Below, one piece after another: positions 43,524 through 53,593 of a stretch of DNA of 64,000 nucleotides (position 1 is its first letter; each line of letters starts with the position of its first letter). Under the pieces are notes generated by a model that made no database searches, was not told the DNA's origin, and saw nothing but the letters and a program-made list of their open reading frames with translations. Position numbers and translations under genes: made by a program. The stretch is from Litorimonas cladophorae (GTDB lineage Bacteria > Pseudomonadota > Alphaproteobacteria > Caulobacterales > Maricaulaceae), in the NCBI RefSeq assembly GCF_014652455.1, contig NZ_BMYV01000001.1, positions 1,116,001-1,180,000 on the forward strand, written 5' to 3'.

Positions 43524-44948
43524 TTAGCCCACCATGTCTTCCAGCTCTTTGCCCTTGGTTTCTTTGACCAACCAGAGGACAAAGAAGACCGAAATCAAGG
43601 CGAAGACAGCGTAGATGCTGTAAGCTGCTGCCAGACCAATGCCCGCCAAGAAAATTGGGAAGGTAAAGGTAATCGCGAAGTTCGTCAGCCATTGCGCCAG
43701 ACCTGCGATAGCTAGACCTGAGCCGCGAATTTGGTTCGGGAACATCTCTCCCAGCATCACCCACATGACTGGGCCCCAACTCATGTTGAAACAAACGACA
43801 TAGGCATTTGCGGCGATAAGTGCGACGAGACCCATATTTCCAGGCAATTGAAGAGTTCCTTCGGCATCTAGTGTGCCACGCGAGAAAGCGAAGGCGACAA
43901 CAGCAAGCGTAATTGCCATGCCTGTGGAGCCCCAAACCAAAAAAGGCTTCCGACCAATGCGATCAATCGTCATGAGCGTTACAAGAACAGCCGCAATCGA
44001 CAATCCACCAGAGAGCACGTTGATCAAAAGCGCATCGCTTTCGGTAAATCCGACGGCTTGCCAAAGAACCGCACCGTAATAAAAGACGACGTTAATTCCG
44101 ACAAGTTGCTGGAATGCGGCCAAGCCGATACCCACCCAGACAATTGTCCGGAAAACAAAGCCCTTATCTTTGGCTGTCGCAAGCGTATCGCTGAGGCGCG
44201 GTTTGTGATCCTGCACAAGCGACTGACGTATTTCTTCAACCTTCTGCGAGGCTTTCGGATCGCCAAACAGGCGTAAAAGCGTCTTTTTGGCTCCAGCCTC
44301 ATCGTCTTTAAACATAGAGAAGCGAGGAGATTTCGGAATCAAGAACAGCAATCCTAAAAACAAGAAAGCTGGGATCAGCTCGATCCAAAACATCCAGCGC
44401 CATGTTTCATGTCCACCCCAGAAAATCTCTGTCGATCCGCCTGCGAGTTTCGCAAGGAAGTAATTAGAGAGGAATGACAGGAACAGGCCGAAGATAATCG
44501 CGACTTGCTGAATAGACGTCAATCGTCCGCGCGTTTCTGCAGGAGCAATTTCTGAAATATAGGCAGGCGCCATGACCGAGGCGGCCCCAACAGCCAAACC
44601 ACCAATTATCCGGTAAAACACAAACGCGGCAGGAGAGCCCGCAATACCAGATCCCCATGCTGAAATAATGAACAACACTGCGGCGACCATAAGCATATTA
44701 CGGCGACCAAATTTGTCGGCCAACCAACCTGCGAAAAATGCGCCTACGGCTGACCCAAGCAACATGGAGGAGACGGAAAATCCTGTACCCACGCTGTCAG
44801 AATTGAAGGCTTGCTGAAGGCCATCAACGGTGCCGTTGATCACACCAGAGTCATAGCCAAACAAAAAGCCACCTAGTGTCGCAACAATTGTAATTAGCAA
44901 AATGAAGCTTGAATTCGCCTTACTTTGCTCTGCAGTAATTTCGGCCAT
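43524..44948 (-). CDS. Sugar porter of the major facilitator superfamily
   Basis: 474 residues from ATG 44948, with AAAAGGGGAACGGCC upstream. Twelve helices are predicted. Sugar-porter signatures are present: GGFLFGYDSGVINGT near the N-terminus, the loop motif DKFGRRN, PKSPRFSMF in the PESPR position, and GRKPFLVWG. Likely a proton-linked symporter for xylose, glucose or a similar hexose/pentose. It lies between a LacI gene and a GH3 gene, under a LacI-type operator. Confidence 0.93.
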   Translation of the reverse strand: MAEITAEQSKANSSFILLITIVATLGGFLFGYDSGVINGTVDGLQQAFNSDSVGTGFSVSSMLLGSAVGAFFAGWLADKFGRRNMLMVAAVLFIISAWGSGIAGSPAAFVFYRIIGGLAVGAASVMAPAYISEIAPAETRGRLTSIQQVAIIFGLFLSFLSNYFLAKLAGGSTEIFWGGHETWRWMFWIELIPAFLFLGLLFLIPKSPRFSMFKDDEAGAKKTLLRLFGDPKASQKVEEIRQSLVQDHKPRLSDTLATAKDKGFVFRTIVWVGIGLAAFQQLVGINVVFYYGAVLWQAVGFTESDALLINVLSGGLSIAAVLVTLMTIDRIGRKPFLVWGSTGMAITLAVVAFAFSRGTLDAEGTLQLPGNMGLVALIAANAYVVCFNMSWGPVMWVMLGEMFPNQIRGSGLAIAGLAQWLTNFAITFTFPIFLAGIGLAAAYSIYAVFALISVFFVLWLVKETKGKELEDMVG

Positions 44949-45003
44949 GGCCGTTCCCCTTTTAATTTTCTCGCCCGTCAAGCGGGTCTTCTAGGGGCAT
45001 TTG

Positions 45004-45027
45004 TTGACATTATGACAGCGGTGTCAA
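45004..45027 (-). promoter_or_regulatory. Sugar porter promoter with LacI-type operator
   Basis: On the minus strand TTGACA (45022-45027) is followed by the near-palindrome TGACACCGCTGTCA (45013-45026), one mismatch from perfect symmetry. A weak -10 (ACAAAT) lies 17 bases on, near 45000. The site overlaps the stop codon of the LacI gene at 45024, so the porter promoter begins inside the regulator gene. Confidence 0.65.
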
Positions 45028-46019
45028 TCGTTTCTCACCATTTCCTTTGGCGGCGGCCCCGCGGAATCGCGAATTATCAACTCATGTTGGTGGACAATAT
45101 CGTGAAAAGGGACATCGTCGCCGCTTAGCCTGTCAGATAAAAGCATGAAGGCGTCCCGTACTAGCTCCTTCAACCCTTGCCTTATCGTCGTCAGCGCGGG
45201 GTAAATTGCGCGAGACACTGGCGAGTCATCGAATCCAACGACAGTAAGTTGATCAGGTACGCGTAAATTCCGCTTATAAGCGACCGCTAAACAAGCGGAG
45301 GCCATTTCATCATTTGCCGCAAAAATAGCGGTCGGAATCGTTTCTGATGACAATAGGTCCTCAGCGGCCTTCAAACCTGATTCATATGAAAATGAACCGC
45401 TAACGATCTGAGCATATTTCGAGAACCCTGCATGCGACATAGCGTCTTCAAACCCAGCCCGACGCCGTCGTGACACATCAAATTGAGGGTCACCGTTGAT
45501 GAACGCTATGCGTTTGTGCCCCAGTTCAATGAGGTATTCGGTCATGTCTCGCGCTGCACACCTGTCATCAATTCCGATTTTATCTCCGAGATCACTAATA
45601 CGCTCGGCCCCAACACGAACAAATGGCAAGCCCGACGCGTGCAAATAAGTTGTGACCGCCAGATCATTGGACAGTGGCGGGCATGCGACCACACCCTTTA
45701 GACCCGAAAATTCCTGAAGGGCGGCCAAGCTTTCGACAATAACGAGTTGCGAGCCTAATTTTTGCGTCGCCAATAACGCGCCAATTTGAGTACTTTGCGA
45801 GTAAGAAAGACTAGGGTTGTTCAGTAAGAGCGCCACGCGTCGCGGGGCTTTTGACCGTAATGCACGCGCAGCGGGATTAACCTCATACCCAATTCTCGCG
45901 GCGGCGGCTCGAACCTTATCCCGAGTCTCCGCACGCACATGCGCCTCGCCCGTGAAAACCCGACTTACGGTCTTGAAGGAAACGCCAGCTTCCCGAGCAA
46001 CATCGATAATTGTTGGCAA
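45024..46019 (-). CDS. LacI-family transcriptional regulator (between porter and xyl operon)
   Basis: 331 residues from a TTG codon at 46019, with GAGAGGGGG as ribosome site six bases upstream; no ATG fits the helix-turn-helix. The helix-turn-helix is TIIDVAREAGVSFKTVSRVF, then the hinge region (NPAARALRSKAPRRVALLLN) and the effector domain. The core of its recognition helix (KTVSRV) matches the other LacI protein. It lies between two copies of the shared operator, one before the porter and one before the divergent xyl operon. It is the best candidate for the xylose or xyloside sensor. Confidence 0.92.
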   Translation of the reverse strand: MPTIIDVAREAGVSFKTVSRVFTGEAHVRAETRDKVRAAAARIGYEVNPAARALRSKAPRRVALLLNNPSLSYSQSTQIGALLATQKLGSQLVIVESLAALQEFSGLKGVVACPPLSNDLAVTTYLHASGLPFVRVGAERISDLGDKIGIDDRCAARDMTEYLIELGHKRIAFINGDPQFDVSRRRRAGFEDAMSHAGFSKYAQIVSGSFSYESGLKAAEDLLSSETIPTAIFAANDEMASACLAVAYKRNLRVPDQLTVVGFDDSPVSRAIYPALTTIRQGLKELVRDAFMLLSDRLSGDDVPFHDIVHQHELIIRDSAGPPPKEMVRND

Positions 46020-46090
46020 GGTGCCCCCTCTCGTTCAATCCTAATTACCTGCGAACCAGACCGTTTTAAACCTAGAACATAAAATTAGAT

Positions 46091-46119
46091 TTGACAACGT
46101 TGTCATGTATTGTCAGATA
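46091..46119 (+). promoter_or_regulatory. xyl operon promoter with LacI-type operator
   Basis: TTGACA (46091-46096) and a weak CAGATA (46114-46119) are 17 bases apart. The perfect palindrome TGACAACGTTGTCA (46092-46105) covers the -35 tail and half of the spacer, the same geometry as at zwf and the porter. Confidence 0.7.
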
Positions 46120-46160
46120 CCCTTCAAACTCAAACCTAAGATTTGTGATGGGATGCTACT

Positions 46161-48539
46161 ATGAGAAAATTTTTATTCTGCGCTTCGATTTCGGCACTTC
46201 TAGTGGCCTCAGGCTGCACATCCCCTCAATCTGAAGCATCAGTTGTTGATGGCCGCCAAACATTTAGCCCCCGTGTTGAAGGTCTTATTCAATCGATGAC
46301 CTTGGATGAGAAGCTCGCTCAAATCTCTTGCGTTTGGCTCAAAAAAGGTGACTTCCTCGACAGTGAGGGAAACTTCCAACCTGAGGAGGTGGCCAAAATC
46401 CACCCTAATGGCGTTGGCTGCTATGCCCGCCCACAAGATACGCAGGGAATGGAAGCCGAAATCGAACGCAAGGATGTAAACGATTCGACTGTGATTCGTT
46501 CGCTCACAGGACGTAATCCCGCCGATACTGTAGCCCTCGTCAATGACATTCAACGCTGGCATATCGAAAATACCCGCCTCGGCATTCCCACGCTATTCCA
46601 TGAAGAAGGCCTCCATGGATATCAGGCCTATCAAGCGACCAGTTTTCCGCAATCCATCGCCATAGCGTCAACGTTTGACGTTGAACTCACAGAACGCATC
46701 TATGCAATTACAGCCCGAGAAATTCGCGCGCGGGGCATTCATCATGTCCTCTCACCTGTTGTAGATGTGGCCTTGGATCCAAGATGGGGCCGTATCGAAG
46801 AAACTTTCGGCGAAGACCCGTACCTCGTCAGTCGTATGGGGGTAGCCGCCGTAAAAGGCTTCCAAGGCAGCGGCTTCCCAATTGCAGATGACAAAGTTTT
46901 GACCACACTCAAACATATGACGGGTCATGGCCAACCCGAAGCTGGGATGAACGTCGGCCCCGCCCATCTGTCGGAAAGAAATCTATACGAAGTCTTTTTC
47001 CCACCGTTCGAAGCTGCCGTGAAAGAAGCAAACGCCGCGAGTGTTATGGCCTCTTATAATGAAATCAACGGCATCCCGTCTCATGCCAATAGCTGGCTCT
47101 TAAACGATGTTCTTCGGGATGAATGGAACTTCGACGGCGCCGTGGTTGCGGATTATTTTGCAATTAACGAATTAGAAAAACGTCATGGGATTGTTGAAAA
47201 TATCGGCGAAGCTGGTGCCTTGAGCTTGCGTTCCGGCGTCGATCTAGAACTCCCTGACGGCGTCGCTTTTTATGCATTAAAAGACCGCATCACTTCAGGC
47301 GAATACGACATTTCTTATGTTGACCAAGCTGTCGGACGGGTCTTGGAAATGAAGGAACGCGGACGTGTATTCGAAACGCCTTACGCAGATGCAGATTACG
47401 CAACAGAAATAACTGGAAATGCCGAAGCGCGCGCCGTCGCTCTGGAAGCGGCCCAGAAAGCCCCTGTACTTTTGAAGAATGACGGAATCCTTCCGCTCTC
47501 AAAGTCGAAGTACAAGCGGATCGCCGTAATCGGTCCCAATGCGGCGATCACAGTCCTTGGCGGGTATTCAGACGAGCCGAAGCAGACCGTTTCCATTTTG
47601 GACGGCATCAAAACAGAAGTCGGACAAAATGCGTCTGTCGTTCATGCGCAAGGCGTTACGCTCACAGATAATCGGTCTTGGTGGGATGATGAGGTCAACC
47701 TCACTTCCCCTGAACAAAACCTCCGCGATATTCAGAAAGCCGTCGAGATCGCAAAAACCGCCGATCTGATCATTTTGGCAATCGGTGGAGATGAGTCGAC
47801 CTCCCGTGAAGCCTGGTCTGAAACACATCAAGGGGACCGAAATGATATCACATTGATCGGCGAACAAAAACAACTTGTCGATGCTATTGGCGCACTCAAC
47901 AAACCAACGGTTGGCGTCGTTATTTCAGGACGCCCGCTTGCCCTAACCAACGTCGAAGCCGATCTGGACGCCATACTTTACGGCTGGATTTTGGGCCAAG
48001 AAACGGGAACGGCCGTTGCCGACATTCTGTTTGGGGATGTCAACCCATCTGGAAAAATGCCTGTCAGCGTCCCGCATACAGTTGGCCAAATCCCTGCCTT
48101 TTATAATCACAAACCGACGGCTCGACGGGGTTACGCCTTTGGCGACGCGGGCCCTCTATACGCATTCGGTCATGGGTTGAGCTATACGACTTTCGATGTC
48201 AGCGAACCCAGCTTGAACACGACGACAATCGGCATCGACGGCAATGCAACTGTATCCGTCAATGTGTCCAACACAGGTGACGTAGCCGGTGATGAAGTCG
48301 TTCAGATGTATATTCGAGACAAGTTCAGCTCCGTGACCCGTCCAGTCAAAGAGTTGAAAGGCTTCAAACGCGTGTCCCTTGCCGCAGGTGAGACAAAAAC
48401 TGTCACGTTTGAGATAGGTCCCGAAGCTCTGCGGTTTTATGATATCAATATGGAGCGTGTCGTTGAACCGGGTGCCTTTGACATAATGGTCGGCAACAGC
48501 TCCACCAATACAAAATCCGTCGAATTGATCGTCGAATAA
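46161..48539 (+). CDS. Glycoside hydrolase family 3 lipoprotein, beta-xylosidase/beta-glucosidase type
   Basis: 792 residues. Lipoprotein signal MRKFLFCASISALLVASGC. The GH3 catalytic domain shows FHEEGLHGYQAY, LSPVVDVALDPRWGRIEETF and the nucleophile Asp331 in VVADYFAI. The second GH3 domain starts near LLKNDGILPLS, and the C-terminus is a fibronectin III-like domain (NTGDVAGDEVVQMYIRDK). Being co-transcribed with xylB and xylA, it most likely cleaves xylo-oligosaccharides to xylose outside the cytoplasm. Its stop overlaps the xylB start by one base. Confidence 0.93.
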   Translation: MRKFLFCASISALLVASGCTSPQSEASVVDGRQTFSPRVEGLIQSMTLDEKLAQISCVWLKKGDFLDSEGNFQPEEVAKIHPNGVGCYARPQDTQGMEAEIERKDVNDSTVIRSLTGRNPADTVALVNDIQRWHIENTRLGIPTLFHEEGLHGYQAYQATSFPQSIAIASTFDVELTERIYAITAREIRARGIHHVLSPVVDVALDPRWGRIEETFGEDPYLVSRMGVAAVKGFQGSGFPIADDKVLTTLKHMTGHGQPEAGMNVGPAHLSERNLYEVFFPPFEAAVKEANAASVMASYNEINGIPSHANSWLLNDVLRDEWNFDGAVVADYFAINELEKRHGIVENIGEAGALSLRSGVDLELPDGVAFYALKDRITSGEYDISYVDQAVGRVLEMKERGRVFETPYADADYATEITGNAEARAVALEAAQKAPVLLKNDGILPLSKSKYKRIAVIGPNAAITVLGGYSDEPKQTVSILDGIKTEVGQNASVVHAQGVTLTDNRSWWDDEVNLTSPEQNLRDIQKAVEIAKTADLIILAIGGDESTSREAWSETHQGDRNDITLIGEQKQLVDAIGALNKPTVGVVISGRPLALTNVEADLDAILYGWILGQETGTAVADILFGDVNPSGKMPVSVPHTVGQIPAFYNHKPTARRGYAFGDAGPLYAFGHGLSYTTFDVSEPSLNTTTIGIDGNATVSVNVSNTGDVAGDEVVQMYIRDKFSSVTRPVKELKGFKRVSLAAGETKTVTFEIGPEALRFYDINMERVVEPGAFDIMVGNSSTNTKSVELIVE

Positions 48540-49993
48540 TGTATCTCGGCTTAGATATCGGAACCTCTAGCGTAAAAGCGGTTCTCGTCGACGACAAGCA
48601 AGTCATCGTCGAACAGGCGTCTTCTTCGCAGATGGATGTTCATCGCCCTGCTCCGCTCCACGCTGAGCAAAACCCAGACCTGCAGTGGTGGATCGCCGTC
48701 AACGAGGCTATCTTAACGCTATCGGCCAAAGGACGTGCCGCTGTAAAATCGATTGGCCTTTCGGGACAGATGCACGGGGCGGTTTGCTTAGACGGGTCTG
48801 ATAAAGTGCTCAGGCCTGCCATTCTTTGGAACGATGGACGCAGCGCAAGTCAATGCAGGGAGATGATGGAGACTATTCCGGATCTGACTACCATTACGGG
48901 TAATCTTGCCATGCCTGGATTTACTGCGCCCAAGTTGGCGTGGATGCGTGATAACGAGCCAGACCTTTTCAAACGCACCGCTAAGGTGCTCTTGCCCAAA
49001 GATTATATTCGGCTCAAAATGTGTGGCGTGCATGCCTCCGATATGTCGGACAGCGCTGGAACACTTTGGATGGATGTCGCGAAACGCGACTGGTCTGATG
49101 ACGTCCTGAGTCAATGCGGTCTGTCCCGTGAAAATATGCCTGATCTCTTTGAGGGTTCGGACATCGCTGGCACGCTACGCGCAGAGATCGCCGATCAATG
49201 GGGAATGGAAAAGGTGCCCGTAGCCGCAGGTGGTGGGGACAATGCTGCCGGTGCCGTCGGTGCAGGTACAATTAATCCCAAGGATGGATTTATATCATTG
49301 GGGACATCTGGTGTCGTGTTTTCCGCTGATGACGGCTACCTGCCAAATCCTTCTGCCGCAGTGCATGCTTTTTGCCACGCTCTTCCCGGCCTTTGGCATC
49401 GCATGGCCGTGATATTATCCGCCGCGAGTGCCGTTGATTTTGTGTCGAAAATGACAGGCTTTACTGAGCCGAGCGAACTTTTCACTGTGCTGGATGCCCA
49501 GCGCCCAATTGCAACGGGTCCGACATTTTTGCCTTATCTGTCAGGAGAAAGAACGCCGCATAACAACCCATCAGCGACTGGCGCATTTTTTGGTCTAACC
49601 TTTGAACACGCGCCCGCGGATTTAGGGGCTGCCGCTATTGAAGGGGTTAGCTTTGCTTTGGCCGACGGCTTTGACGCGATCAAAGCAGCGGGTGACGCAC
49701 CGACCGAACTCTCTATAATCGGCGGTGGCGCGCGCTCAACATATTGGGCGGAAATTCTTGCCTCCGTTTTTGACCTGCCGCTTCACATTCGAGATGGTGC
49801 ATCTGTCGGCCCCGCGTTTGGCGCGGCGCGATTAGCCAGATTGGGTCTCACCGGAGAATCCGCTAAGAGTGTCTGCATGCCCCCCGCAATTGAACAAACA
49901 ATCGTCCCTAACCCAGAATGGCAGTCCCAGCTGGGCCCAAGGCGAGAAAAGTTTAAAACCCTATACACGCAAACAAAGGACATGATGTCATGA
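48539..49993 (+). CDS. xylB: Xylulokinase
   Basis: Phosphorylates D-xylulose to xylulose 5-phosphate. 484 residues of the FGGY kinase family. Start [15 protein letters not shown] is the phosphate-1 motif; [13 protein letters not shown] is the xylulokinase signature; the catalytic Asp is near 234 in [12 protein letters not shown]; and [19 protein letters not shown] is the adenosine motif. Coupled by start/stop overlaps to the GH3 gene and to xylA. Confidence 0.96.
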   Translation: MYLGLDIGTSSVKAVLVDDKQVIVEQASSSQMDVHRPAPLHAEQNPDLQWWIAVNEAILTLSAKGRAAVKSIGLSGQMHGAVCLDGSDKVLRPAILWNDGRSASQCREMMETIPDLTTITGNLAMPGFTAPKLAWMRDNEPDLFKRTAKVLLPKDYIRLKMCGVHASDMSDSAGTLWMDVAKRDWSDDVLSQCGLSRENMPDLFEGSDIAGTLRAEIADQWGMEKVPVAAGGGDNAAGAVGAGTINPKDGFISLGTSGVVFSADDGYLPNPSAAVHAFCHALPGLWHRMAVILSAASAVDFVSKMTGFTEPSELFTVLDAQRPIATGPTFLPYLSGERTPHNNPSATGAFFGLTFEHAPADLGAAAIEGVSFALADGFDAIKAAGDAPTELSIIGGGARSTYWAEILASVFDLPLHIRDGASVGPAFGAARLARLGLTGESAKSVCMPPAIEQTIVPNPEWQSQLGPRREKFKTLYTQTKDMMS

Positions 49994-51306
49994 GCGGCTA
50001 TTTCGATCACATTGAAAAAATAAAATATGAGGGCCCCGAGAGCTCCAACGCCCTGGCTTTTAAATATTACGACCCGAAAAAGGTCGTTCTAGGAAAAACA
50101 ATCGAAGAGCACCTTCGGGTTGCGTCCTGTTATTGGCACAATTTCTGCTGGGACGGTCATGACATTTTTGGCGCGGGGACATTTGGTCGCCCTTGGTTGA
50201 AAGGTGCGATGGATCAAACCGCAGCGACACAAAAATTAGACGCGGCTTTTGATTTCTTTGATCGCTTAGGTCAGCCCTTTTTCTGTTTCCACGACACGGA
50301 CGTCATGGCAGCCGCCGAGACACCGCGGGAGCATGTGGAAAATTTCGCAGCTATCGTCGATCAGATTGAAGCCAAGATGGATGCGGGTTCAACTCAACTT
50401 CTTTGGGGAACAGCGAACCTATTCTCGCATCCGCGATATATGGCTGGCGGCGCGACCAACCCGAACCCAGATGTAACAGCATTTGCAGCTCTTCAGGTCA
50501 AACACTGCCTAGAAGCCACCCATCGCCTGGGCGGTTCAGGGTATGTTCTATGGGGAGGTCGTGAAGGCTATGACACTATTTTAAACACCCGTGTCGGGCA
50601 CGAGATGGAGCAATTAGGCCGCTTCATGAACATGGTTGTTGAGCATAAACATAAGATCGGATTCAAAGGCGATATCTGGATTGAGCCGAAGCCTCATGAA
50701 CCGACGAAACATCAATATGATCGAGACGTCGGAACGGTATACGGTTTCCTCAAACAATATGGTTTAGAAAACGAGGTCGGCGTCAATATCGAACCTAACC
50801 ACGCGACTTTGGCTGGAAATAGCTTCGAGCATGAAATTGAAATGGCCAATGCTTTCGGTATTTTCGGGTCTATTGATTTCAACCGAGGTGATCCACAAAA
50901 TGGTTGGGACACGGATCAATTCCCTAACGACCTACGCGAGACTACGCTCGCTCTATACTATATCCTAAAGGGTGGTGGTTTCAAAAAGGGCGGCTCCAAC
51001 TTTGATGCTAAAGTCCGACGTCAATCATCTGACGCTGAGGATCTTTTTCACGGTCATATCGGGGGAATGGACCTTCTCGCCCGCGGTTTGATCAATGCGG
51101 CAGAGATGATTGAGAAAGACACCTTGGAAGACTTCAAAAGCGCGCGCTATGCGGGCTGGGGAGAAGGCCTCGGCAAACAAATGCTTTCGGGTAACTTGTC
51201 TTTAACCGAAATGGCGGACGCGGCTCTGAACCAAAATATTTCTCCTGCGGTGAGGTCTGGAAAGCAAGAGATGCTGGAAAACTACATCACTAACGCGGTC
51301 AAATAG
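49990..51306 (+). CDS. xylA: Xylose isomerase
   Basis: Converts D-xylose to D-xylulose with a divalent metal. 438 residues, the length of class II isomerases. Motifs: FCFHDTDV (catalytic His), [29 protein letters not shown] (metal Glu and Lys), and [16 protein letters not shown]. Its presence with xylB means xylose is used by the isomerase route, not the oxidative Weimberg route known in Caulobacter. The ATG overlaps the xylB stop by four bases. Confidence 0.97.
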   Translation: MSGYFDHIEKIKYEGPESSNALAFKYYDPKKVVLGKTIEEHLRVASCYWHNFCWDGHDIFGAGTFGRPWLKGAMDQTAATQKLDAAFDFFDRLGQPFFCFHDTDVMAAAETPREHVENFAAIVDQIEAKMDAGSTQLLWGTANLFSHPRYMAGGATNPNPDVTAFAALQVKHCLEATHRLGGSGYVLWGGREGYDTILNTRVGHEMEQLGRFMNMVVEHKHKIGFKGDIWIEPKPHEPTKHQYDRDVGTVYGFLKQYGLENEVGVNIEPNHATLAGNSFEHEIEMANAFGIFGSIDFNRGDPQNGWDTDQFPNDLRETTLALYYILKGGGFKKGGSNFDAKVRRQSSDAEDLFHGHIGGMDLLARGLINAAEMIEKDTLEDFKSARYAGWGEGLGKQMLSGNLSLTEMADAALNQNISPAVRSGKQEMLENYITNAVK

Positions 51307-51375
51307 GCGTTAGGCCCATCCAACTGCCAAACCGTAATAAGGCTGCCATTGAGAGCCTGACTTTAAAACACAAAA

Positions 51376-51409
51376 AAAGCGGGCGGCTTTTCACAAAGCC
51401 GCCCGCTTT
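51376..51409. terminator. Strong bidirectional terminator between xylA and the PepSY gene
   Basis: AAAGCGGGCGGCTTT (51376-51390) and AAAGCCGCCCGCTTT (51395-51409) form a perfect 15-bp stem with a four-base loop. Ends are T-runs on both strands, longer on the minus strand, so it can stop convergent transcripts of both genes. Confidence 0.9.
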
Positions 51410-51520
51410 AAAGTATGTGAGACTTAAAATTTGGTCTCACCTATGCGGAAGTTTTCGGTGTGCGGAGATACTTGAACACATTGCTTACTCAAGAAATCCG
51501 AAGCGACAGATCTTTCGAGA

Positions 51521-52072
51521 CTAGATTACGAACCCGATTAGGATGAATGCCACTACCCCAATAACGACAGCTGTGATTGTCTGTCGGCGATAGGGCCTTG
51601 CTAACAGGCCGACTAATACACCACCGAAAACAACCAGCAGAAGTAATAAGGCCACCAACTTTTGATAGGTTTTAAATAGGGTTGGCCCGTGTCCCATGTG
51701 CAATTCCATCATGGACTTCACAGCGTCAGGCTTCACCCGAGTGGCCGTCAAACCAGCGTCTGTCTGCTTGAATTCCAAATAAGTACGCGAGGTAGGACGC
51801 AACTGAATAAGCGTTCCGCGATTTCGTACATATTGAAAATCATGATCGATCTTAGCATCAGCCAAAAGTTGGCGGACATCACCTTCCAATGTGGCGCTTG
51901 AGAAATCGAGAGTCGAGTTTGCTGGCAGCGGAACGCGTTCCGTCGCAACCTGCCCCTTAATATTCATCAAATATAAGCCGCCCGAAATCGCATGAAGCGC
52001 AAAAGCGGGAGCCATCAATCCGGCCGCCCATAAATGAGCCAGCACCAGGTATTTTCGTAATTTAGGTGACAT
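51521..52072 (-). CDS. PepSY-domain membrane protein
   Basis: 183 residues. The first helix (YLVLAHLWAAGLMAPAFALH) is followed by a small soluble domain of PepSY type (about 45-110), then helices at LVALLLLLVVFGGVLVGLLA and TAVVIGVVAFILIGFVI. Such PepSY-associated membrane proteins are often tied to iron uptake or reductase functions. A Fur-like site lies just upstream. The three-helix layout is simpler than that of the large PepSY_TM proteins, so it may be a reduced form. Substrate unknown. Confidence 0.75.
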   Translation of the reverse strand: MSPKLRKYLVLAHLWAAGLMAPAFALHAISGGLYLMNIKGQVATERVPLPANSTLDFSSATLEGDVRQLLADAKIDHDFQYVRNRGTLIQLRPTSRTYLEFKQTDAGLTATRVKPDAVKSMMELHMGHGPTLFKTYQKLVALLLLLVVFGGVLVGLLARPYRRQTITAVVIGVVAFILIGFVI

Positions 52073-52096
52073 AGTTTTACCTCAATTTTAATTGTT

Positions 52097-52113
52097 AATG
52101 CCAATCATTTGCA
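52097..52113 (-). promoter_or_regulatory. Possible Fur-like iron-responsive site
   Basis: On the minus strand TGCAAATGATTGGCATT contains the inverted repeat AATG-N5-CATT, which resembles alphaproteobacterial Fur operators. It lies 25-40 bases upstream of the PepSY protein ATG. Resemblance only. Confidence 0.35.
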
Positions 52114-52156
52114 TAAAGGTCAAGATGACTGTCCAGCGCGAAACCTACGAGATTTT

Positions 52157-52633
52157 TTAAGGGGCTCGCCACGCACCGCTTTTACCGCCATCTTTTTCCA
52201 AGAGACGTATGCCTTCAATCACCATCAATTTGTCACTCGCCTTCAACATATCATAAATCGTCAAACATGCGACAGACACAGCGGTCAACGCCTCCATTTC
52301 CACCCCGGTGACACCCATTGTTTTCGTTTCCGCACTTACCCGTAATCCAGGAAGCGTAGGCTCCAATTCAATTGTTATCTTTACCTTAGAAAGCGGCAGT
52401 GGGTGGCACAATGGGATGAGATCCGACGTTCGTTTAGCGCCCATTATTCCCGCTAGTTCGGCGACATTCTCAACGCTGCCTTTTGGGTTTTCACCCGATT
52501 GAAGAAGTTCAAATGTTTGGTCTGACATGTGCACATGCCCGACCGCCAAAGCGCGCCGAGCTGTCGTCGCCTTATTCGAAACGTCGACCATCGCTGCACG
52601 GCCATCATCACCAATATGGGTCAGTGCGGTCAT
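52157..52633 (-). CDS. moaC: Cyclic pyranopterin monophosphate synthase (MoaC)
   Basis: Makes cyclic pyranopterin monophosphate with MoaA, the first step of molybdenum cofactor synthesis. 158 residues from ATG 52633, which overlaps the moaB stop by four bases. Motifs: [16 protein letters not shown], the [15 protein letters not shown] signature, and [20 protein letters not shown]. Last gene of the minus-strand moa run. Confidence 0.96.
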   Translation of the reverse strand: MTALTHIGDDGRAAMVDVSNKATTARRALAVGHVHMSDQTFELLQSGENPKGSVENVAELAGIMGAKRTSDLIPLCHPLPLSKVKITIELEPTLPGLRVSAETKTMGVTGVEMEALTAVSVACLTIYDMLKASDKLMVIEGIRLLEKDGGKSGAWRAP

Positions 52634-53157
52634 TCGGAAAGCCTCGGTATTAAATCTACAAGGGAACATGGGCGGTAGCGACTATCTAAGGCATCGCGAA
52701 TGATGTGATCCCAAGTTTCAGTCACAGCCCCAGTTGAGCCTGGTAAGCAAAAGACAAATGTTGTCCCTATGAGCCCTGCACAGGCGCGTGATTGCATCGT
52801 AGAGAGACCAACACTCTCGAAACTCATGCGGTGAAACAAGGCGGAGAACCCCTCTAAAGTCTTATCAAATAGAGGTGCAATTGCCTCGATCGTCACGTCT
52901 CTGCCTGTCAGGCCCGTTCCACCCGTCGTCACAACAACGTCAATTTTTGGCTGGCTGACCCACCGCAGAACGGTGTCTGAAATCGCCGAGATGTCATCCC
53001 GCACAATCGCCTGCATCGAGAGGGTGTGCCCGGCTTCTACAATGCGATCCACTAAGACCTGTCCACTACGGTCATCCTCAGAAGTCCGTGTATCGGATAT
53101 CGTAAGCACCGCGATACCGAGGCTTCTAAACATCAGGGTGTCGTCAACTCCGGGCAT
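52630..53157 (-). CDS. moaB: Molybdenum cofactor biosynthesis protein MoaB/MogA
   Basis: Adenylates molybdopterin (MogA-like). 175 residues. [19 protein letters not shown] and [17 protein letters not shown] are the family signatures, and [18 protein letters not shown] is the C-terminal motif. The ATG at 53157 overlaps moaE by 14 bases; an ATG at 53133 is a shorter alternative. Overlap of both ends suggests tight coupling in the operon. Confidence 0.93.
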   Translation of the reverse strand: MPGVDDTLMFRSLGIAVLTISDTRTSEDDRSGQVLVDRIVEAGHTLSMQAIVRDDISAISDTVLRWVSQPKIDVVVTTGGTGLTGRDVTIEAIAPLFDKTLEGFSALFHRMSFESVGLSTMQSRACAGLIGTTFVFCLPGSTGAVTETWDHIIRDALDSRYRPCSLVDLIPRLSE

Positions 53158-53593
53158 CGTCCCACCTTTTCAGACCAACCTTATCCTGCTCACGAGGTTC
53201 AATCCATACGCGCTTACCAGCCTTGTTTTCTTGCTTCCAAAAGGGCGCCTCTGATTTCAGCTTATCCATAAGAAAGTCGCAGGCCTCAAAGGCATCCCGA
53301 CGATGAGCCGAGGCCGTCGCGACGAATACAATCGGTTCACCGACTACCATCTCCCCCACCCGATGAAGTATCGTGCAGGCTTGTAACCCCCATCGCTTTC
53401 GGGCTTCCGCAACGAAGGTTTCGATCTGAGCCTCCGTAAATCCAGCATAATGACTGAGAATGAGCGCTTCTGTCGCTCCGTCGTCTCGAACACGGCCTGT
53501 GAAGGAAACGACAGCCCCGGCGTCAGAGGCGGCCGTTTGAAACGCTGCCAATTCGGCCGCCGGATCAAACCTTATGTCGGAAACGCGTATCAT
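53144..53593 (-). CDS. moaE: Molybdopterin synthase catalytic subunit (MoaE)
   Basis: Transfers sulphur to cyclic pyranopterin monophosphate with MoaD. 149 residues. Motifs: VSFTGRVRDDG, LSHYAGFTEAQIE, ILHRVGEMVVGEPIVFVATA and KSEAPFWKQE, with the catalytic Lys in this last segment. The ATG at 53593 overlaps the moaD stop by four bases. Confidence 0.95.
   Translation of the reverse strand: MIRVSDIRFDPAAELAAFQTAASDAGAVVSFTGRVRDDGATEALILSHYAGFTEAQIETFVAEARKRWGLQACTILHRVGEMVVGEPIVFVATASAHRRDAFEACDFLMDKLKSEAPFWKQENKAGKRVWIEPREQDKVGLKRWDDARS

Noticed and set aside
51417-51440. Inverted repeat GTGAGAC-N10-GTCTCAC after xylA
   Set aside because: No T-run and no promoter nearby; the strong terminator just before it already explains the end of both transcripts.
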